NCBI RefSeq assembly: GCF_000238775.2
Contig: NZ_AFEJ02000006.1
Coordinates: 186,001-250,000, forward strand
Direction of reading: 5' to 3'
Origin: Acaryochloris sp. CCMEE 5410
GTDB lineage: Bacteria > Cyanobacteriota > Cyanobacteriia > Thermosynechococcales > Thermosynechococcaceae
DNA: 64,000 nt
Part shown: piece by piece, positions 1 to 8,429 of the stretch
Layout: every line of letters begins with the position of its first letter
Numbering within the stretch: position 1 is the stretch's first letter
Notes under the pieces: model-generated
What the model was told of the DNA's origin: nothing
The model's input: the letters and a program-made list of their open reading frames with translations, nothing else
Databases searched by the model: none
Translations under genes and position numbers: made by a program

Positions 1-2
1 TT

Positions 3-62
3 ATCGTGATTGGGGGCTCCATTTTGACGGCCATTTTGTTGTTCTCTAAAAGGAAGCAGTAA
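3..62 (+). CDS. C-terminal end of a membrane protein (partial at window edge)
   Basis: The third frame is open from the window edge to TAA at 60-62. It encodes a hydrophobic helix (I-V-I-G-G-S-I-L-T-A-I-L-L-F) followed by a basic tail S-K-R-K-Q, the usual form of a last transmembrane segment with a cytoplasmic end. The stop overlaps the next ATG as TAATG, which suggests coupling to a cbiM-like gene. It could be a metal-transport accessory protein, but that rests on the neighbour alone. Confidence 0.5.
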   Translation: MVIGGSILTAILLFSKRKQ

Positions 63-115
63 TGCACATCTGTGATGGTTTACTACCCGTTCAAGCCTGT
101 ATTGTCTTACAGCTT
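62..115 (+). pseudogene. N-terminal remnant resembling CbiM (cobalt/nickel ECF transporter)
   Basis: The first residues, M-H-I-C-D-G-L-L-P-V-Q-A-C-I, resemble the start of CbiM/NikM membrane components of cobalt and nickel ECF transporters, which begin M-H-I-x-[DE]-G-x-L. CbiM is normally above 200 residues and strongly hydrophobic. Here the similarity fades after about 17 residues and the downstream DNA belongs to a minus-strand LRR gene, so the transporter gene appears cut off. The call rests on a short motif and on the preceding membrane gene. Confidence 0.35.
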
Positions 116-152
116 AGGCATTTTCTAGAGAAGCAGTTCCCTTCACAAAAAA

Positions 153-637
153 TCAACGAGGTTCATATTGCTCAAGAATATGAGGGGGTAATGGGTTGCC
201 CTCCACAGTTATCTTTGTTGATTGACGCAGCTTCTCTATCTCTACTGGCAAGCTACTCAGCTTATTGCCCCGGAGATCTAGGGTTTGTAGCTTGGTAAGC
301 TGTCCAATTCCTGGTGGCAAGCTACTCAGTTGGTTACTCGACAGGTTAGCGATTGCAGTTTGGTAAGCCATAGGATTTCTGGCGGTAAGCTACTCATTTT
401 GTTACCCGACAGGTTTAGCGATTGTAGCTTGGTAAGCTGCATGATTGCTATTGGTACTTGGGTGAGTGATAGCCCGCTTAAATCTAATTCAGATGCCTGT
501 GTCTCTTGTGCCACTTGAATTCGATGCTGGGCTTCAAATAGTTTTGAACATCTTTGGGTAGTTGTGATTGCGCTAGATGCGTAGAATTCTTTGAACTGGA
601 TTTGCCAGTACAACAACATCCTTTCTGTCCGCTTCAT
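153..637 (-). pseudogene. Leucine-rich-repeat protein with a single-base frameshift
   Basis: Two overlapping minus-strand frames (637 down to 326, and 371 down to 153) together encode about 160 residues with at least three 23-residue leucine-rich repeats of the type L-T-K-L-Q-x-L-x-L-x-x-N-x-[LM]-S-S-L-P. Comparing two successive repeats in the DNA shows one lacks a single T (plus strand, near 345-347), which explains the frame jump. Short LRR runs of this type occur in cyanobacterial Roc-COR and other interaction proteins. Whether this is decay, sequencing error or slippage cannot be told from one sequence. Confidence 0.7.
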
Positions 638-770
638 GGCATAGCGCAGTCGCCAGAACTACGAGCACCACTATTCCTTGAGAGAATTTCCTGATCTGTG
701 ACATATCCCGCAGCTTCCGTAGAAAAAAAAAAGAATAACTGTACTCAAGTCTAGATCTACCCTGCTATTT

Positions 771-904
771 TTACCCCCAAACCCTACTCACCCGCTCCCG
801 CTCCAACCACACTCCGATCATCTCCCCGATCTGTTCCATCGTCTCTCCTGGCCTCAGCTCAATCACATCCCCAATCTCAAAGTTCTCCTCAAGCTCAACC
901 ACGC
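771..904 (-). pseudogene. Fragment of a small unknown protein
   Basis: Between the LRR gene and the next gene a minus-strand frame of about 45 codons ends at 771. It reads like real protein (V-V-E-L-E-E-N-F-E-I-G-D-V-I-E-L, then a W-L-E-R-E-R tail). It has no ATG near its beginning and an in-frame stop shortly upstream, so it is probably the C-terminal remnant of a lost gene, unless a GTG near 900 is used. The rest of 638-996 holds a poly-A run and nothing else recognisable. Confidence 0.3.
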
Positions 905-996
905 ATGTACTTTAAAGCGCTCTGTGGCTCTTGTCCTCTTTTGGTGATGTGATTTTGGCTGTATAGGGAAGTGAGATTCTCTCAATAGCTACCTCG

Positions 997-1548
997 TTAT
1001 GTCACAGTTTTTCTATACCAGTCAAGGATTTCTAAATCATTGCAGCTCTCAATAAAATACTCGATTTCTTTGTCGCTTTGATCCCCGAACCACACAGAGA
1101 GTAATGGTTCTCGTGAGTTACCAAGAATTTCAGCACGAAATCGGAGAAGCGCTGCAATAAGCGCTTTGTAAAGTGAATCAATATATTCACAAAAGGCATC
1201 ATCATCCACATCTAATCCATGCGTGGTCTCACTAACCTTTGCCAAATGCTTGTTGACCGATGAGAAAATGTTGTTATTTTCCAAACAATGCGGAGAATCT
1301 TCGGGAGACCACCGAAGCATAGTTATTAACTCATCAATACTCTTGTTGCGATAATAGTCTTTTTCCTTATACTCATTGGCTACTGTACGCAAGCCATCTT
1401 CAGTCATGACTACAATACCCGCCCACTCAACGCAGGGAGTTGTGTAAAATCCATACGCATAAACCTTCTGCTCTGGATAGACATTTTGCCACCAGTGAAA
1501 GTAGGAGGTTGCAGCATCAAACAATTCGTCTGACAGATTACTTATCAT
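997..1548 (-). CDS. DUF4303-type protein
   Basis: A 183-residue protein when started at the ATG at 1548. The open frame continues upstream, but that part reads like translated intergenic or IS DNA and is excluded. The centre (Y-A-Y-G-F-Y-T-T-P, then A-G-I-V-V-M-T-E-D-G-L) and the tail (L-S-V-W-F-G-D-Q-S-D-x-E) resemble DUF4303 proteins, small cytosolic proteins often near SMI1/KNR4-like or immunity genes. Biochemical role unknown. A decayed ISL3-type transposase lies just upstream. The family assignment is moderate. Confidence 0.6.
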   Translation of the reverse strand: MISNLSDELFDAATSYFHWWQNVYPEQKVYAYGFYTTPCVEWAGIVVMTEDGLRTVANEYKEKDYYRNKSIDELITMLRWSPEDSPHCLENNNIFSSVNKHLAKVSETTHGLDVDDDAFCEYIDSLYKALIAALLRFRAEILGNSREPLLSVWFGDQSDKEIEYFIESCNDLEILDWYRKTVT

Positions 1549-1651
1549 AGCGTTGTAAGTTTTACCACAGAACACCTGATTGATTATGGGGTATTGTACT
1601 GAAGGAATTAGTAAGAGGATGGAGAGATGAATCCATCTCCCAGGACAGCTC

Positions 1652-3336
1652 GTGGAACTCCTCCAACAATTCCTTCCGTGCCAAGACACTCTCCATTTGA
1701 ATAGTTGGGATCTTGATTCCCCAAACCATCAAATAACCTTCCATGTTTCTTCAACCCAAGTTTTTGCCTGTTGCCCAGTCTGCCATCAGACATCACATCG
1801 CGTTCACAGTCGCTATGAGCGGACCTTGAGAGACCTCCCCTGTGTGGATTTCTGCCTGACTATTCTGCTTCAAGTCTGTAAGTTCTTCTGCTCCAATAAA
1901 GCTTGTAAGCGTCGGATCTTCACTGAGCGACTACCCCAGGTCGCTGTTCCTTGGGCCAGAAAGACCGTTCGCTTTGCTGAACACCTAAGCTCGATTGGTC
2001 TAGCCCTTGGCGGTGCAGCAGCAGCGAGGCTGAGCTATCAGATCAATTATGGGAGTAGTCGCAATACGATGTTACGCGCTATTGCCAAGCTTGAGCCTCC
2101 CCCAGCCCCAACCCCAAAGATTCTAGGGGTTGATGATTTTGCTTTCCGGCGTGGCCATCACTATGGAACGATCTTGGTGGACCTGGAGCAGCATCGGACT
2201 ATTGCACTACTGCCAGATCGTGAAGCAAAACCTTAGTCGCTTGGTTGGAAGAACACCCTGGTGTTGAGATCCTTTCCCGTGACCGCTCCAAGACCTACAA
2301 GTCAGCCATGAGTGAAGGTGCGCCCAATGCCATTCAGGTCGCAGATCGTTTCCACTTGCTGAAGAACTTACAAGAAGTATTGGAAAAGGTATTTCACTCT
2401 AACTATCCTGCGCTGAAAAGTGTTGATGCAGCCCTTTGAAATCTGAAGTACCTGAACCACATGCACCAGAGAGTATCGAGAAAACGAGGTTCCTCCCGAT
2501 GAGCAAGGTCCTCGGAGTCGTACTCGTCGATTGCACAACTATCAACAAACTCACGCCTTAAAGCAGCAGGGGTATCGAGTGACTGACATTGCTCATCATC
2601 TAGGTATTGCCAAAAGGACTGCTTACCAGTATTTGTCCCACCCAGTCTTTCCTGAACATCAGCCCTATACCCGTAAAGTGCCTACTGTTATCGAACCTTA
2701 CAAAGACTATCTTTACCAAGAGTGGATGGCTGGGCGACAGAATAGCCAACAACTATTTGAAGAAGTTCAAGAGCAGGGATTTAAAGGTAGTTATGGCACG
2801 GTTGCTCGATATACACGCCAACTCCATCAATTTAGCCCTCGCGACCCATCTAAACCGAAGGCTCGACCGGCAAGAGAGTCATTGAATAATTTACCTGGAC
2901 GAGGGCCAAAACCAGCACCAGCAGGTGGGATTACACAACCAAAACCTCTGACACCCAAGAGCGCATCATGGTTGGTGATGCGTCACATGGATGAACTGAC
3001 CGCTGAAGAGGAAGAAACCCTGACTCAGCTTAGTGGACAGCCCGAATTATCCGATGCGATTACGCTGACACAGAGTTTCTTGCTCTTGGTTCGTAAGCAG
3101 TTACCCCAGCACTTGGACAACTGGCTTGAACTGGCAAAGAATAGCACACTCAAACCATTCCAGAAGTTGCTAAGGGGCTGATTGATGACTATGCGGCAGT
3201 CAAAGCGGGGCTGACATTAGAGGTTAGTAATGGGCCAGTTGAGGGGCTAAACAACAAACTCAAAATGCTCAAACGACAGATGTATGGTCGGGCAGGATTA
3301 GACCTGTTGAATAAACGCTTAACTCTGTCAAGCTAA
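1652..3336 (+). pseudogene. ISL3-family transposase, multiply frameshifted
   Basis: Fragments in order encode an N-terminal zinc finger (C-P-V-C-H, then C-S-N-K-A-C), a helix-turn-helix region, the start of the DDE domain ([10 protein letters not shown]), a second DDE block (D-R-S-K-T-Y, A-D-R-F-H-L-L-K-N), a second helix-turn-helix and the C-terminal block with N-G-P-V-E-G-L-N-N-K-L-K. This order is typical of ISL3/IS204/IS1001 transposases. Breaks fall near 2236, 2439-2530 and 3181, so no full-length protein is made. I could not find convincing terminal inverted repeats or a target duplication, so the IS borders (roughly 1570-3345) are not fixed. Confidence 0.8.
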
Positions 3337-3479
3337 CAAGGGTATCAAACTACATTTAAATTCTTGAGAATTGTTTATATTTTTTGAGTAAAATCCCCAA
3401 TTTAGTCTTAAGTACAGTTAGCAAGATGAATAAGATCTATGTTTAATTGGCAGAGTGTACCATCGTCTGCTGAGATGCA

Positions 3480-3734
3480 ATGGAAACAAGTTTTCTCTGG
3501 TCAGAGAATGACATTGATATAGACGGTGATTGTCCCGTATGCGGTAAGTCTTCACTGCATCGATATTATGATGGTTCCGGAATTAGAGGGGCTCTTTGGG
3601 AATGGTGTTCATCTTGTTATTCATATGAACATTACAGTGCAAAAGTTCCTCCATGGTGGAATCAGAAGCTTGATTTAAATGGCCTAACTTTAACAGGCAC
3701 ACCCGAAGCTTTAGAATTAGCAAGGCTATGCTAA
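3480..3734 (+). CDS. Small zinc-ribbon-like hypothetical protein
   Basis: An 84-residue protein with C-P-V-C-G near residue 19 and C-S-S-C near residue 43, a four-cysteine arrangement suited to one zinc ion, followed by V-P-P-W-W and a leucine-rich tail. Similar short proteins occur singly in bacterial accessory regions and among immunity-type genes, but no function is established. An alternative ATG upstream (near 3438) is in another frame and hits a stop quickly. Confidence 0.55.
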   Translation: METSFLWSENDIDIDGDCPVCGKSSLHRYYDGSGIRGALWEWCSSCYSYEHYSAKVPPWWNQKLDLNGLTLTGTPEALELARLC

Positions 3735-3861
3735 GAGGTAGATCTTGGAAGGAGCATATCTCTTCTTTACAAAATCATGAGAGGAAATCTCAAAATATAT
3801 TGTTTGCTGAAGCTAACGATTTCGGTCCCAACTCAAACTATAAACTGTTAGGCAGCAGGTC

Positions 3862-4245
3862 TTGGAAGAGAAACTCATCATCGAAGTTAAAGATATATTC
3901 GAGCTGGTACATCCTCCAGGATTAATCATTACTCCAATGTTCATTGTTCCAGAATGTTTTCAAGAACTAGAACTGCCAGTAAGAGTAGAGGCTCCTAATG
4001 GTGGTACGAAAAAGTACGAATGCCAGCTTTTGAAAATTCGCTTCCGCTTAGCGAATGGCACTCATGTTTATAGAGTGCAACTAAATTTCCCAACTGCGAC
4101 TAAGGCAACTATTCCAGTGGGAAGTAAATCTTTCGAGTTCAGAAGTGTTGCTGAACCTTCAAGTTGCTTCCTAACAAGACATTTATTCTCAATTTCGGAT
4201 CACCAAAAGAGGACAAGAGCCTGTTGGAATCTCTCTAGAATTTGA
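3862..4245 (+). CDS. Hypothetical protein, possibly with altered C-terminus
   Basis: A 127-residue frame. Residues 1-95 have good protein character, with alternating hydrophobic strands and a motif T-K-A-T-I-P-V-G-S-K, suggesting a small beta-rich domain. The last 30 residues are atypical (S-C-F-L-T-R-H-L-F, many basic residues) and may lie beyond a frameshift. No family recognised. The preceding 3735-3861 stretch contains a weak direct repeat around the words AGATCTTGGAA and GGTCTTGGAA and no supportable gene. Confidence 0.4.
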   Translation: MEEKLIIEVKDIFELVHPPGLIITPMFIVPECFQELELPVRVEAPNGGTKKYECQLLKIRFRLANGTHVYRVQLNFPTATKATIPVGSKSFEFRSVAEPSSCFLTRHLFSISDHQKRTRACWNLSRI

Positions 4246-4277
4246 AATGTAGCGGGTGGGTGGCTTAGTTGGCCTAG

Positions 4278-4535
4278 TTAGGCCAACGCTTTTTTGGTGG
4301 CGATAAAGGCCCTATGAGAACCGACCAGATCGATAAAATCCATTGCGATATCGTCGGGACTCTCAGATTGGCACTCAAAAGCGCCATGCCGATGCCAGTC
4401 CAAGATGACCCAAGGAAAGCAAGAGTCATGAGTGTCTTGGTACTTCCCGACCGTGTACTGCCGATCATGCAGAATGGCGCCAGACTGGAGCAGGTGGGAA
4501 ATAACTCTGCCAGGAAAACTTAGTGAGTAATACAT
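4278..4535 (-). CDS. Hypothetical protein, paralogue of the 40392-40706 gene
   Basis: An 85-residue protein sharing most of its length with the 104-residue product at 40392-40706 (shared blocks S-F-P-G-[RK]-[VI]-I-S-H, I-L-H-D-R-Q-Y-T-V, I-L-D-W-H-R-H-G, F-I-D-L-V-G-S, R-A-F-I-A-T). The paralogue has 20 more residues at the N-terminus, so this copy may be 5'-truncated. It is the last of four minus-strand genes running from 6159. Function unknown; conservation between copies is the evidence that it is real. Confidence 0.65.
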   Translation of the reverse strand: MYYSLSFPGRVISHLLQSGAILHDRQYTVGKYQDTHDSCFPWVILDWHRHGAFECQSESPDDIAMDFIDLVGSHRAFIATKKALA

Positions 4536-4600
4536 GATGGATTGCCCTTAGTGGTATGTCGCGGATGGGCGGGTATGGCCCCGCCCCGGCCAAGGGAGTG

Positions 4601-5338
4601 TTAATAGTTGGGAGTCGCAGAAAAGACGGACTCGGCTAACTCCTTGAGTTGTGGGTTCTCTCGGAGCTGTTTGCGGGATTCATAAAGATATCCCTTGACC
4701 GTCTCTCTTTTTATTCCAAAGTGGGAGGCAATGCTGGCAGAATCCCTATCTTGCCAGTAATACGCTTGGAGGAGCTTGGCCTTTTGCTCGGTTAATGAAG
4801 TGGTGATGATCTGATCGAGCCTTTCTCTTAAGTCTTTATTCAGTGCAGAATCGAGAGGAGTATACCCGTCGCTATTACGGTTCGTGTGAATCAGTTGGTT
4901 ACAAGTGTTTCTGTTTCTGCGGCAAAACCTGAATTCACCCCTGAAGAGGTTGAGAAATCGCTGTCTAAGTTGAAATGACACCCAGCTTTTGAACTTTCTT
5001 TGTCTTCCTGGCTTATTCGGGTTATGGTTGTTTGCCGCCCGCTCCACACACATCACCCCCAGTTGGTACATTTCATCTCTGGAAATTCGTTCGGACCCGA
5101 TAAAGCGATAGATTTGTGCCCAAATGATCGGGCGGCACTCATTGATAAGCAATCTCAGCGCTCGTTCACCGCGAAGGCAAATTCGTTTCTCTGCTAGTGT
5201 TAAACCCTCTTTCTTATGTTTGAGTAATTGAGTCCGGGCTTTGACTTGGGAAGCTAATTCCCATGCTTGTTGTTCCGTTAAACCTTCATGGAGAGGGCGC
5301 TTGCTATAACTGTCTTGGGAAAAAACTATCTGTACCAT
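4601..5338 (-). CDS. Sigma-70-like RNA polymerase sigma factor
   Basis: A 245-residue protein. Residues about 60-130 resemble sigma region 2 (helices around R-A-L-R-L-L-I and D-E-M-Y-Q-L-G-V-M). Residues about 180-235 resemble region 4, with a helix-turn-helix at S-I-A-S-H-F-G-I-K-R-E-T-V-K-G-Y-L. The spacing and lack of region 1 fit an ECF-like or minimal plasmid or phage-type sigma factor that directs RNA polymerase to a private promoter set. Its gene is third in a minus-strand run of small accessory genes, with no membrane anti-sigma partner beside it. Target genes unknown. Confidence 0.75.
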   Translation of the reverse strand: MVQIVFSQDSYSKRPLHEGLTEQQAWELASQVKARTQLLKHKKEGLTLAEKRICLRGERALRLLINECRPIIWAQIYRFIGSERISRDEMYQLGVMCVERAANNHNPNKPGRQRKFKSWVSFQLRQRFLNLFRGEFRFCRRNRNTCNQLIHTNRNSDGYTPLDSALNKDLRERLDQIITTSLTEQKAKLLQAYYWQDRDSASIASHFGIKRETVKGYLYESRKQLRENPQLKELAESVFSATPNY

Positions 5339-5400
5339 GATGAATTACTTTATAAATGTGTCGTGCGGGCGGTTTAGCGGCCACCGCCCAGGCCAGGAGA

Positions 5401-5778
5401 TTAATGTTCGGAAGGCAGTAGCACTACGCCGTATTCCACATACAGCTTCATTTCTAGCAGCGGGAAATCCGTGAAGGGAATCTCTTGAGTAATCACGGGG
5501 CTGCAAGTACTGGGGCTGTCTTCGTAGCAGTTCAAGACAGCGCTCTGGTCGGGGTTAACGGTCAACATCCAGAGCTGGAATTCTTGGAGGTTGGGATTGC
5601 ATTTGATGATTCGGGCCTGTTGGTAACTTGCGATCTCATCTAGAAGCCAGGGACACTCCCCTTTCTCTGTCAGTGTTTTGACACCTTCGGAGTATCGGAT
5701 GCCCAGCCAGTGCTGATAGTGAGATTCGCTGCCATAGCAATGCGCGAGTTCAGCGTGAAGCTCTGAAGCGGTGATCAT
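5401..5778 (-). CDS. DUF6876 family protein
   Basis: A 125-residue protein with the layout of DUF6876: an N-terminal E-L-x-x-x-Y-G-S-E-x-x-Y-Q-H-W block, Y-S-E-G-V-K-T-L-T-E, then W-L-L-D-E-I-A-S-Y-Q, and a C-terminal half rich in beta strands. Members occur on plasmids and in phage-like islands and have no assigned biochemical role. It is spaced about 60 bases from the sigma factor gene and about 70 from the gene upstream, so a common transcript is plausible. Length matches the family. Confidence 0.7.
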   Translation of the reverse strand: MITASELHAELAHCYGSESHYQHWLGIRYSEGVKTLTEKGECPWLLDEIASYQQARIIKCNPNLQEFQLWMLTVNPDQSAVLNCYEDSPSTCSPVITQEIPFTDFPLLEMKLYVEYGVVLLPSEH

Positions 5779-5847
5779 GATATTTCTTCCCTGTGTAGCG
5801 AGTGGGTATGGGTAAAGTGGGAGGGGCAGGGGTGCCCCAGGACATTT

Positions 5848-6159
5848 CTAAATTTCGTCCTTGTAATCGTTCTCGGCTTTAAGCTGGCGAGTGGAGGGAA
5901 CGGTGCGCCAGTTTGCTAGCCAGTGGTCATTTCCGTAGGTGGCTTTGACCCAAGCCTCTAGGCGAGGTCTTAGCAGTCCAGGCTTGCAGATGACGGGTGC
6001 GAAGACTTCAAACAAATCGCCACCCTCACGGACACCGGGGAATTGTTCAATCTGAAGTTCCACCATCACCATTTCGGGATGGAGTGGATCAGTGACTTGG
6101 GCGTCGATCCACTTCTCCAGCTCGTTAACGGTGGTGGGCGTTTCGAGTAAATTAGACAT
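5848..6159 (-). CDS. Hypothetical protein
   Basis: A 103-residue soluble protein, acidic in its first half, ending in a K-A-E-N-D-Y-K-D-E-I tail. No family recognised. It is the first gene of the minus-strand run 6159 to 4278 and is transcribed divergently from the XRE regulator at 6321, so the 160-base AT-rich interval between them probably holds both promoters. A regulatory link to that XRE protein is an inference from arrangement only. Confidence 0.55.
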   Translation of the reverse strand: MSNLLETPTTVNELEKWIDAQVTDPLHPEMVMVELQIEQFPGVREGGDLFEVFAPVICKPGLLRPRLEAWVKATYGNDHWLANWRTVPSTRQLKAENDYKDEI

Positions 6160-6320
6160 AGTTAAATTCCTTTGTTGGGTTTTAACTAGGGCACCGCTGC
6201 AACTTTCTCAGGGTCTGGAGCGGTGTCCTTGCTTATGTGCCCATTATACACATTTAGACTATGATAATCAATACTTTAACGTAGAATTTTTGGTGTTAAA
6301 ATGTGAGTGCTAGGATCTGA

Positions 6321-6560
6321 ATGTTGAAAACTATGCACCAAGCAGTGATTAAATGGAAGCTTCATGAGCTTTTATCTATCCAGAGAAAAACTAGCCGCGA
6401 TCTAGCTCAATTTATGGGGGTTCATGAAAACTCTGTGTATCGTCTAAGGAAGTCGCAGGTTATGCCTCGTCTGACTCATGAAACCCTAGATAAAATATGT
6501 GAATTCTTAGATTGCAGTCCTGGAGATCTATTGATTCGGGAGAAAGAAGATAAGCCATGA
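6321..6560 (+). CDS. XRE/Cro-like helix-turn-helix regulator
   Basis: A 79-residue protein that is almost entirely one Cro/CI-type helix-turn-helix domain: T-S-R-D-L-A-Q-F-M-G-V-H-E-N-S-V-Y-R-L-R, ending with L-D-C-S-P-G-D-L-L, the usual final helix of this family. It should bind DNA as a dimer. Its stop overlaps the start of the DUF29 gene as ATGA (6557-6560), so the two are translationally coupled, and it is divergent from the 6159 gene. The pair could be a regulator with its partner, but no toxin motif is visible. Confidence 0.8.
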   Translation: MLKTMHQAVIKWKLHELLSIQRKTSRDLAQFMGVHENSVYRLRKSQVMPRLTHETLDKICEFLDCSPGDLLIREKEDKP

Positions 6561-7003
6561 CCACCAATATGCGCACCCTATATGACCGTGATGTCGTGGA
6601 GTGGGCCGATCAGCAGGCTCAACTGTTGCGTGATGGTCGGTTTGACTTACTCGACCTGGAAAACTTGATTGAGGAAATTGAAGATGTGGGTAACCGCCAT
6701 CGAGACAAGGTAAAAAGCCAGCTCAAACGGATGCTTTTGCACTTACTGAAGATCAGCTATCAGCCCTCTAAGCATACTAGTAGCTGGGATATCACTATCG
6801 TCGATGCCGCCAACCAAATCAAAGATGAATTTGAAGATCGCCCCTCCTTGCGTCCTCACTTGGAGGAATCATTCGATCTATGTTACAAGCGGGCGCGTCG
6901 AGATGCAGCCAACGAAACCAGGCTCGATATTTCCACGTTTCCTAAGCAATGTCCTGATGGTATCAGGGCTAAAGCATGGGAGTTAATCAACAGTGATGAC
7001 TAG
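6557..7003 (+). CDS. DUF29 family protein
   Basis: A 148-residue protein matching DUF29, a family much expanded in cyanobacteria: start L-Y-D-R-D-V-V-E-W-A, then D-L-E-N-L-I-E-E-I-E-D-V-G, a helical middle ending H-L-L-K, and a C-terminal A-R-x-x-A segment. The family is all-helical and of unknown function, often multicopy and near mobile elements. Its ATG overlaps the stop of the XRE gene, which fixes the start and implies joint expression. Length is normal for the family. Confidence 0.8.
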   Translation: MTTNMRTLYDRDVVEWADQQAQLLRDGRFDLLDLENLIEEIEDVGNRHRDKVKSQLKRMLLHLLKISYQPSKHTSSWDITIVDAANQIKDEFEDRPSLRPHLEESFDLCYKRARRDAANETRLDISTFPKQCPDGIRAKAWELINSDD

Positions 7004-7071
7004 ATTGTGAGGATGCACTAGATTGAACTATTGCGAAAGGCTATAAAGGTTCTGTTGCAGAGAGATAAACA

Positions 7072-7326
7072 ATGACAGCCGCTAATTTTGACAACACCCC
7101 CGATTTCCGCACCTGGGTTGAAACTACAATCGGCCAAATGCTTGCTGTACAAAAGGAGATTCAGGAATCACAACTAAGAAATAGTCATGATATTGCTGAG
7201 CTTAGGAAAATTACATCCGATCTAGTGGGATATTCCATCAATCAAGGAAGCGACATCCAGACCGTTCGAGAAGATCTGCAAACCCTCAAAAGACGGGTAG
7301 ATGCCCTTGATGGTGGTAGCGCGTAA
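7072..7326 (+). CDS. Small coiled-coil protein
   Basis: An 84-residue protein: a short lead with F-D-N-T-P-D-F-R-T-W-V, then heptad-like helices (L-R-K-I-T-S-D-L, I-Q-T-V-R-E-D-L-Q-T-L-K-R-R-V-D-A-L). Such short helical proteins recur in this window (46503, 48094) and may be structural or oligomerising partners. It lies 69 bases after the DUF29 gene on the same strand and could be co-transcribed. No specific family recognised. Confidence 0.6.
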   Translation: MTAANFDNTPDFRTWVETTIGQMLAVQKEIQESQLRNSHDIAELRKITSDLVGYSINQGSDIQTVREDLQTLKRRVDALDGGSA

Positions 7327-7339
7327 GACAAGCTTGCTG

Positions 7340-7564
7340 ATGGACCCTGAAGAAATCATCATCCGCTATTACAGCGAACCAATACCTGTGATGGTTGATC
7401 CGGGAAAGCATCACCCACGATATGAGCCAGATTTTCTTCTGGGTTGGATTTGTCAGGGCAGATGTAAAACACCTGTGCTCCAAAAATTCTCTAGCGGTGA
7501 GATTGTGGCTAAAGCAAAGTTCAGTAGAGCCCAATGTCTGTCTCGTGTGACTTACAACATTTAG
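7340..7564 (+). CDS. Conserved hypothetical protein, paralogue of 14523-14750
   Basis: A 74-residue protein started at the ATG at 7340 because homology with the 14523-14750 product begins there: both read M-[DE]-x-[ED]-E-I-I-I-R-Y-Y, then P-V-M-V-D-P-G, Y-E-P-D-[FI]-L-L-G-W-I-C-Q-G and P-V-L-Q-K-F. Conservation in two separated places indicates a real gene. No cofactor motif and only one conserved cysteine are seen; function unknown. The C-terminal tails of the two copies differ. Confidence 0.65.
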   Translation: MDPEEIIIRYYSEPIPVMVDPGKHHPRYEPDFLLGWICQGRCKTPVLQKFSSGEIVAKAKFSRAQCLSRVTYNI

Positions 7565-7608
7565 GATCAGAGAAAAATGGCAGCACCTCACTTATCGAGG
7601 TATTTTGT

Positions 7609-7962
7609 ATGGATGAAGCTCTAGAGTCTCTATCGCAACAACTCAAGGTTGGTGATGTCATTGAGATAAGCATTATTGACAGAGATTTTTTCCCAGGACA
7701 AACGGTTGAGATTCCCATTGCCTGCAAGCATCTGACTAAATATAATATTTTTCTCTATTTTTATCCCCACAGACTGAACCTGGAATTTATCGGTGTTGGA
7801 GATGACACGGATAACGAATGGCTTGCTCTGGTGATTGATCATCTGGAAATCATTGATCTAAGACGGGGGTATATTGCCACCTACGACGAAGAGAACTCCT
7901 GGAGTAATCAACTGGTAGCTTGGAGAAAAATAGGTACTAATTCAGGCTCTAGCATGAGATAG
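7609..7962 (+). CDS. Hypothetical protein
   Basis: A 117-residue protein. The frame is open from 7534, but the ATG at 7609 has a GAGG ribosome-binding site eight bases upstream and avoids overlap with the 7340 gene, so it is preferred. It begins with M-D-E-A-L-E-S-L-S-Q-Q-L and contains L-K-V-G-D-V-I-E-I-S followed by beta-strand-rich sequence. No family recognised. The G-D-V-I-E element recalls the small fragment at 771-904, but this is too short to claim kinship. Confidence 0.5.
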   Translation: MDEALESLSQQLKVGDVIEISIIDRDFFPGQTVEIPIACKHLTKYNIFLYFYPHRLNLEFIGVGDDTDNEWLALVIDHLEIIDLRRGYIATYDEENSWSNQLVAWRKIGTNSGSSMR

Positions 7963-8015
7963 AGCTAAGCTTAACCTCGATTCAATAGACTTGGAATGGA
8001 CAACTGAGATCTAAC

Positions 8016-8429
8016 ATGACTCATATTCCAACCCTGAATTATCATCAGCTTGAGCTCTTAAGATTAGCCAAAAAGCATTCTGTGGAAGAAATACACTTTG
8101 ATTACGAGTTACCCTACATTAATGACTGTAAACCCCCCAGTGGTCATCCTTCATTCATTCAAGAATTAATTGATGAACATCTCATTCAAGTTCAAGAGAG
8201 AGGGACCTCTTTATGTGCTTCACTGTTTCAGAAAGAGAGTTGGACCAATTTCAGTAAAGAGATTGACTATCCCAACCAAACCGACTGGGATCGATGGCGA
8301 CAGGGGTTTATCGCCCAGCTTGATGAAGGCTTTGTATACCTTATGACACCTGGACGGGGTTATGGAGAGTTCTGCAAAGTCTGGATCCGAGAGATAAGCA
8401 TTCGAGCAGTTCAGCCTAGCAGTCTGTGA
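8016..8429 (+). CDS. Hypothetical protein, family shared with 30090 and 30602
   Basis: A 137-residue protein with two paralogues in the window (30090-30494 and 30602-31024). All three start [IV]-P-[TS]-L-x-x-x-Q-L-x-[IL]-L-R-L-A-K, contain I-Q-E/K-[LM]-I-D-x-x-L-[IV]-[EQ]-V-Q, W-x-x-[WR]-R-x-x-F-I-A, and end F-x-x-V-W-[IV]-[RQ]-E-[IM]-x-x-[RQ]-A-[VI]-Q-P. The N-terminal part looks like a small winged helix or helical bundle. Function unknown; three dispersed copies suggest a multicopy accessory family. Confidence 0.7.
   Translation: MTHIPTLNYHQLELLRLAKKHSVEEIHFDYELPYINDCKPPSGHPSFIQELIDEHLIQVQERGTSLCASLFQKESWTNFSKEIDYPNQTDWDRWRQGFIAQLDEGFVYLMTPGRGYGEFCKVWIREISIRAVQPSSL

Noticed and set aside
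6321-7003. XRE plus DUF29 pair as a toxin-antitoxin module.
   Set aside because: Coupled and small, but DUF29 has no known toxin activity or catalytic motif and the regulator lacks an antitoxin-type tail. Left as an open pair.
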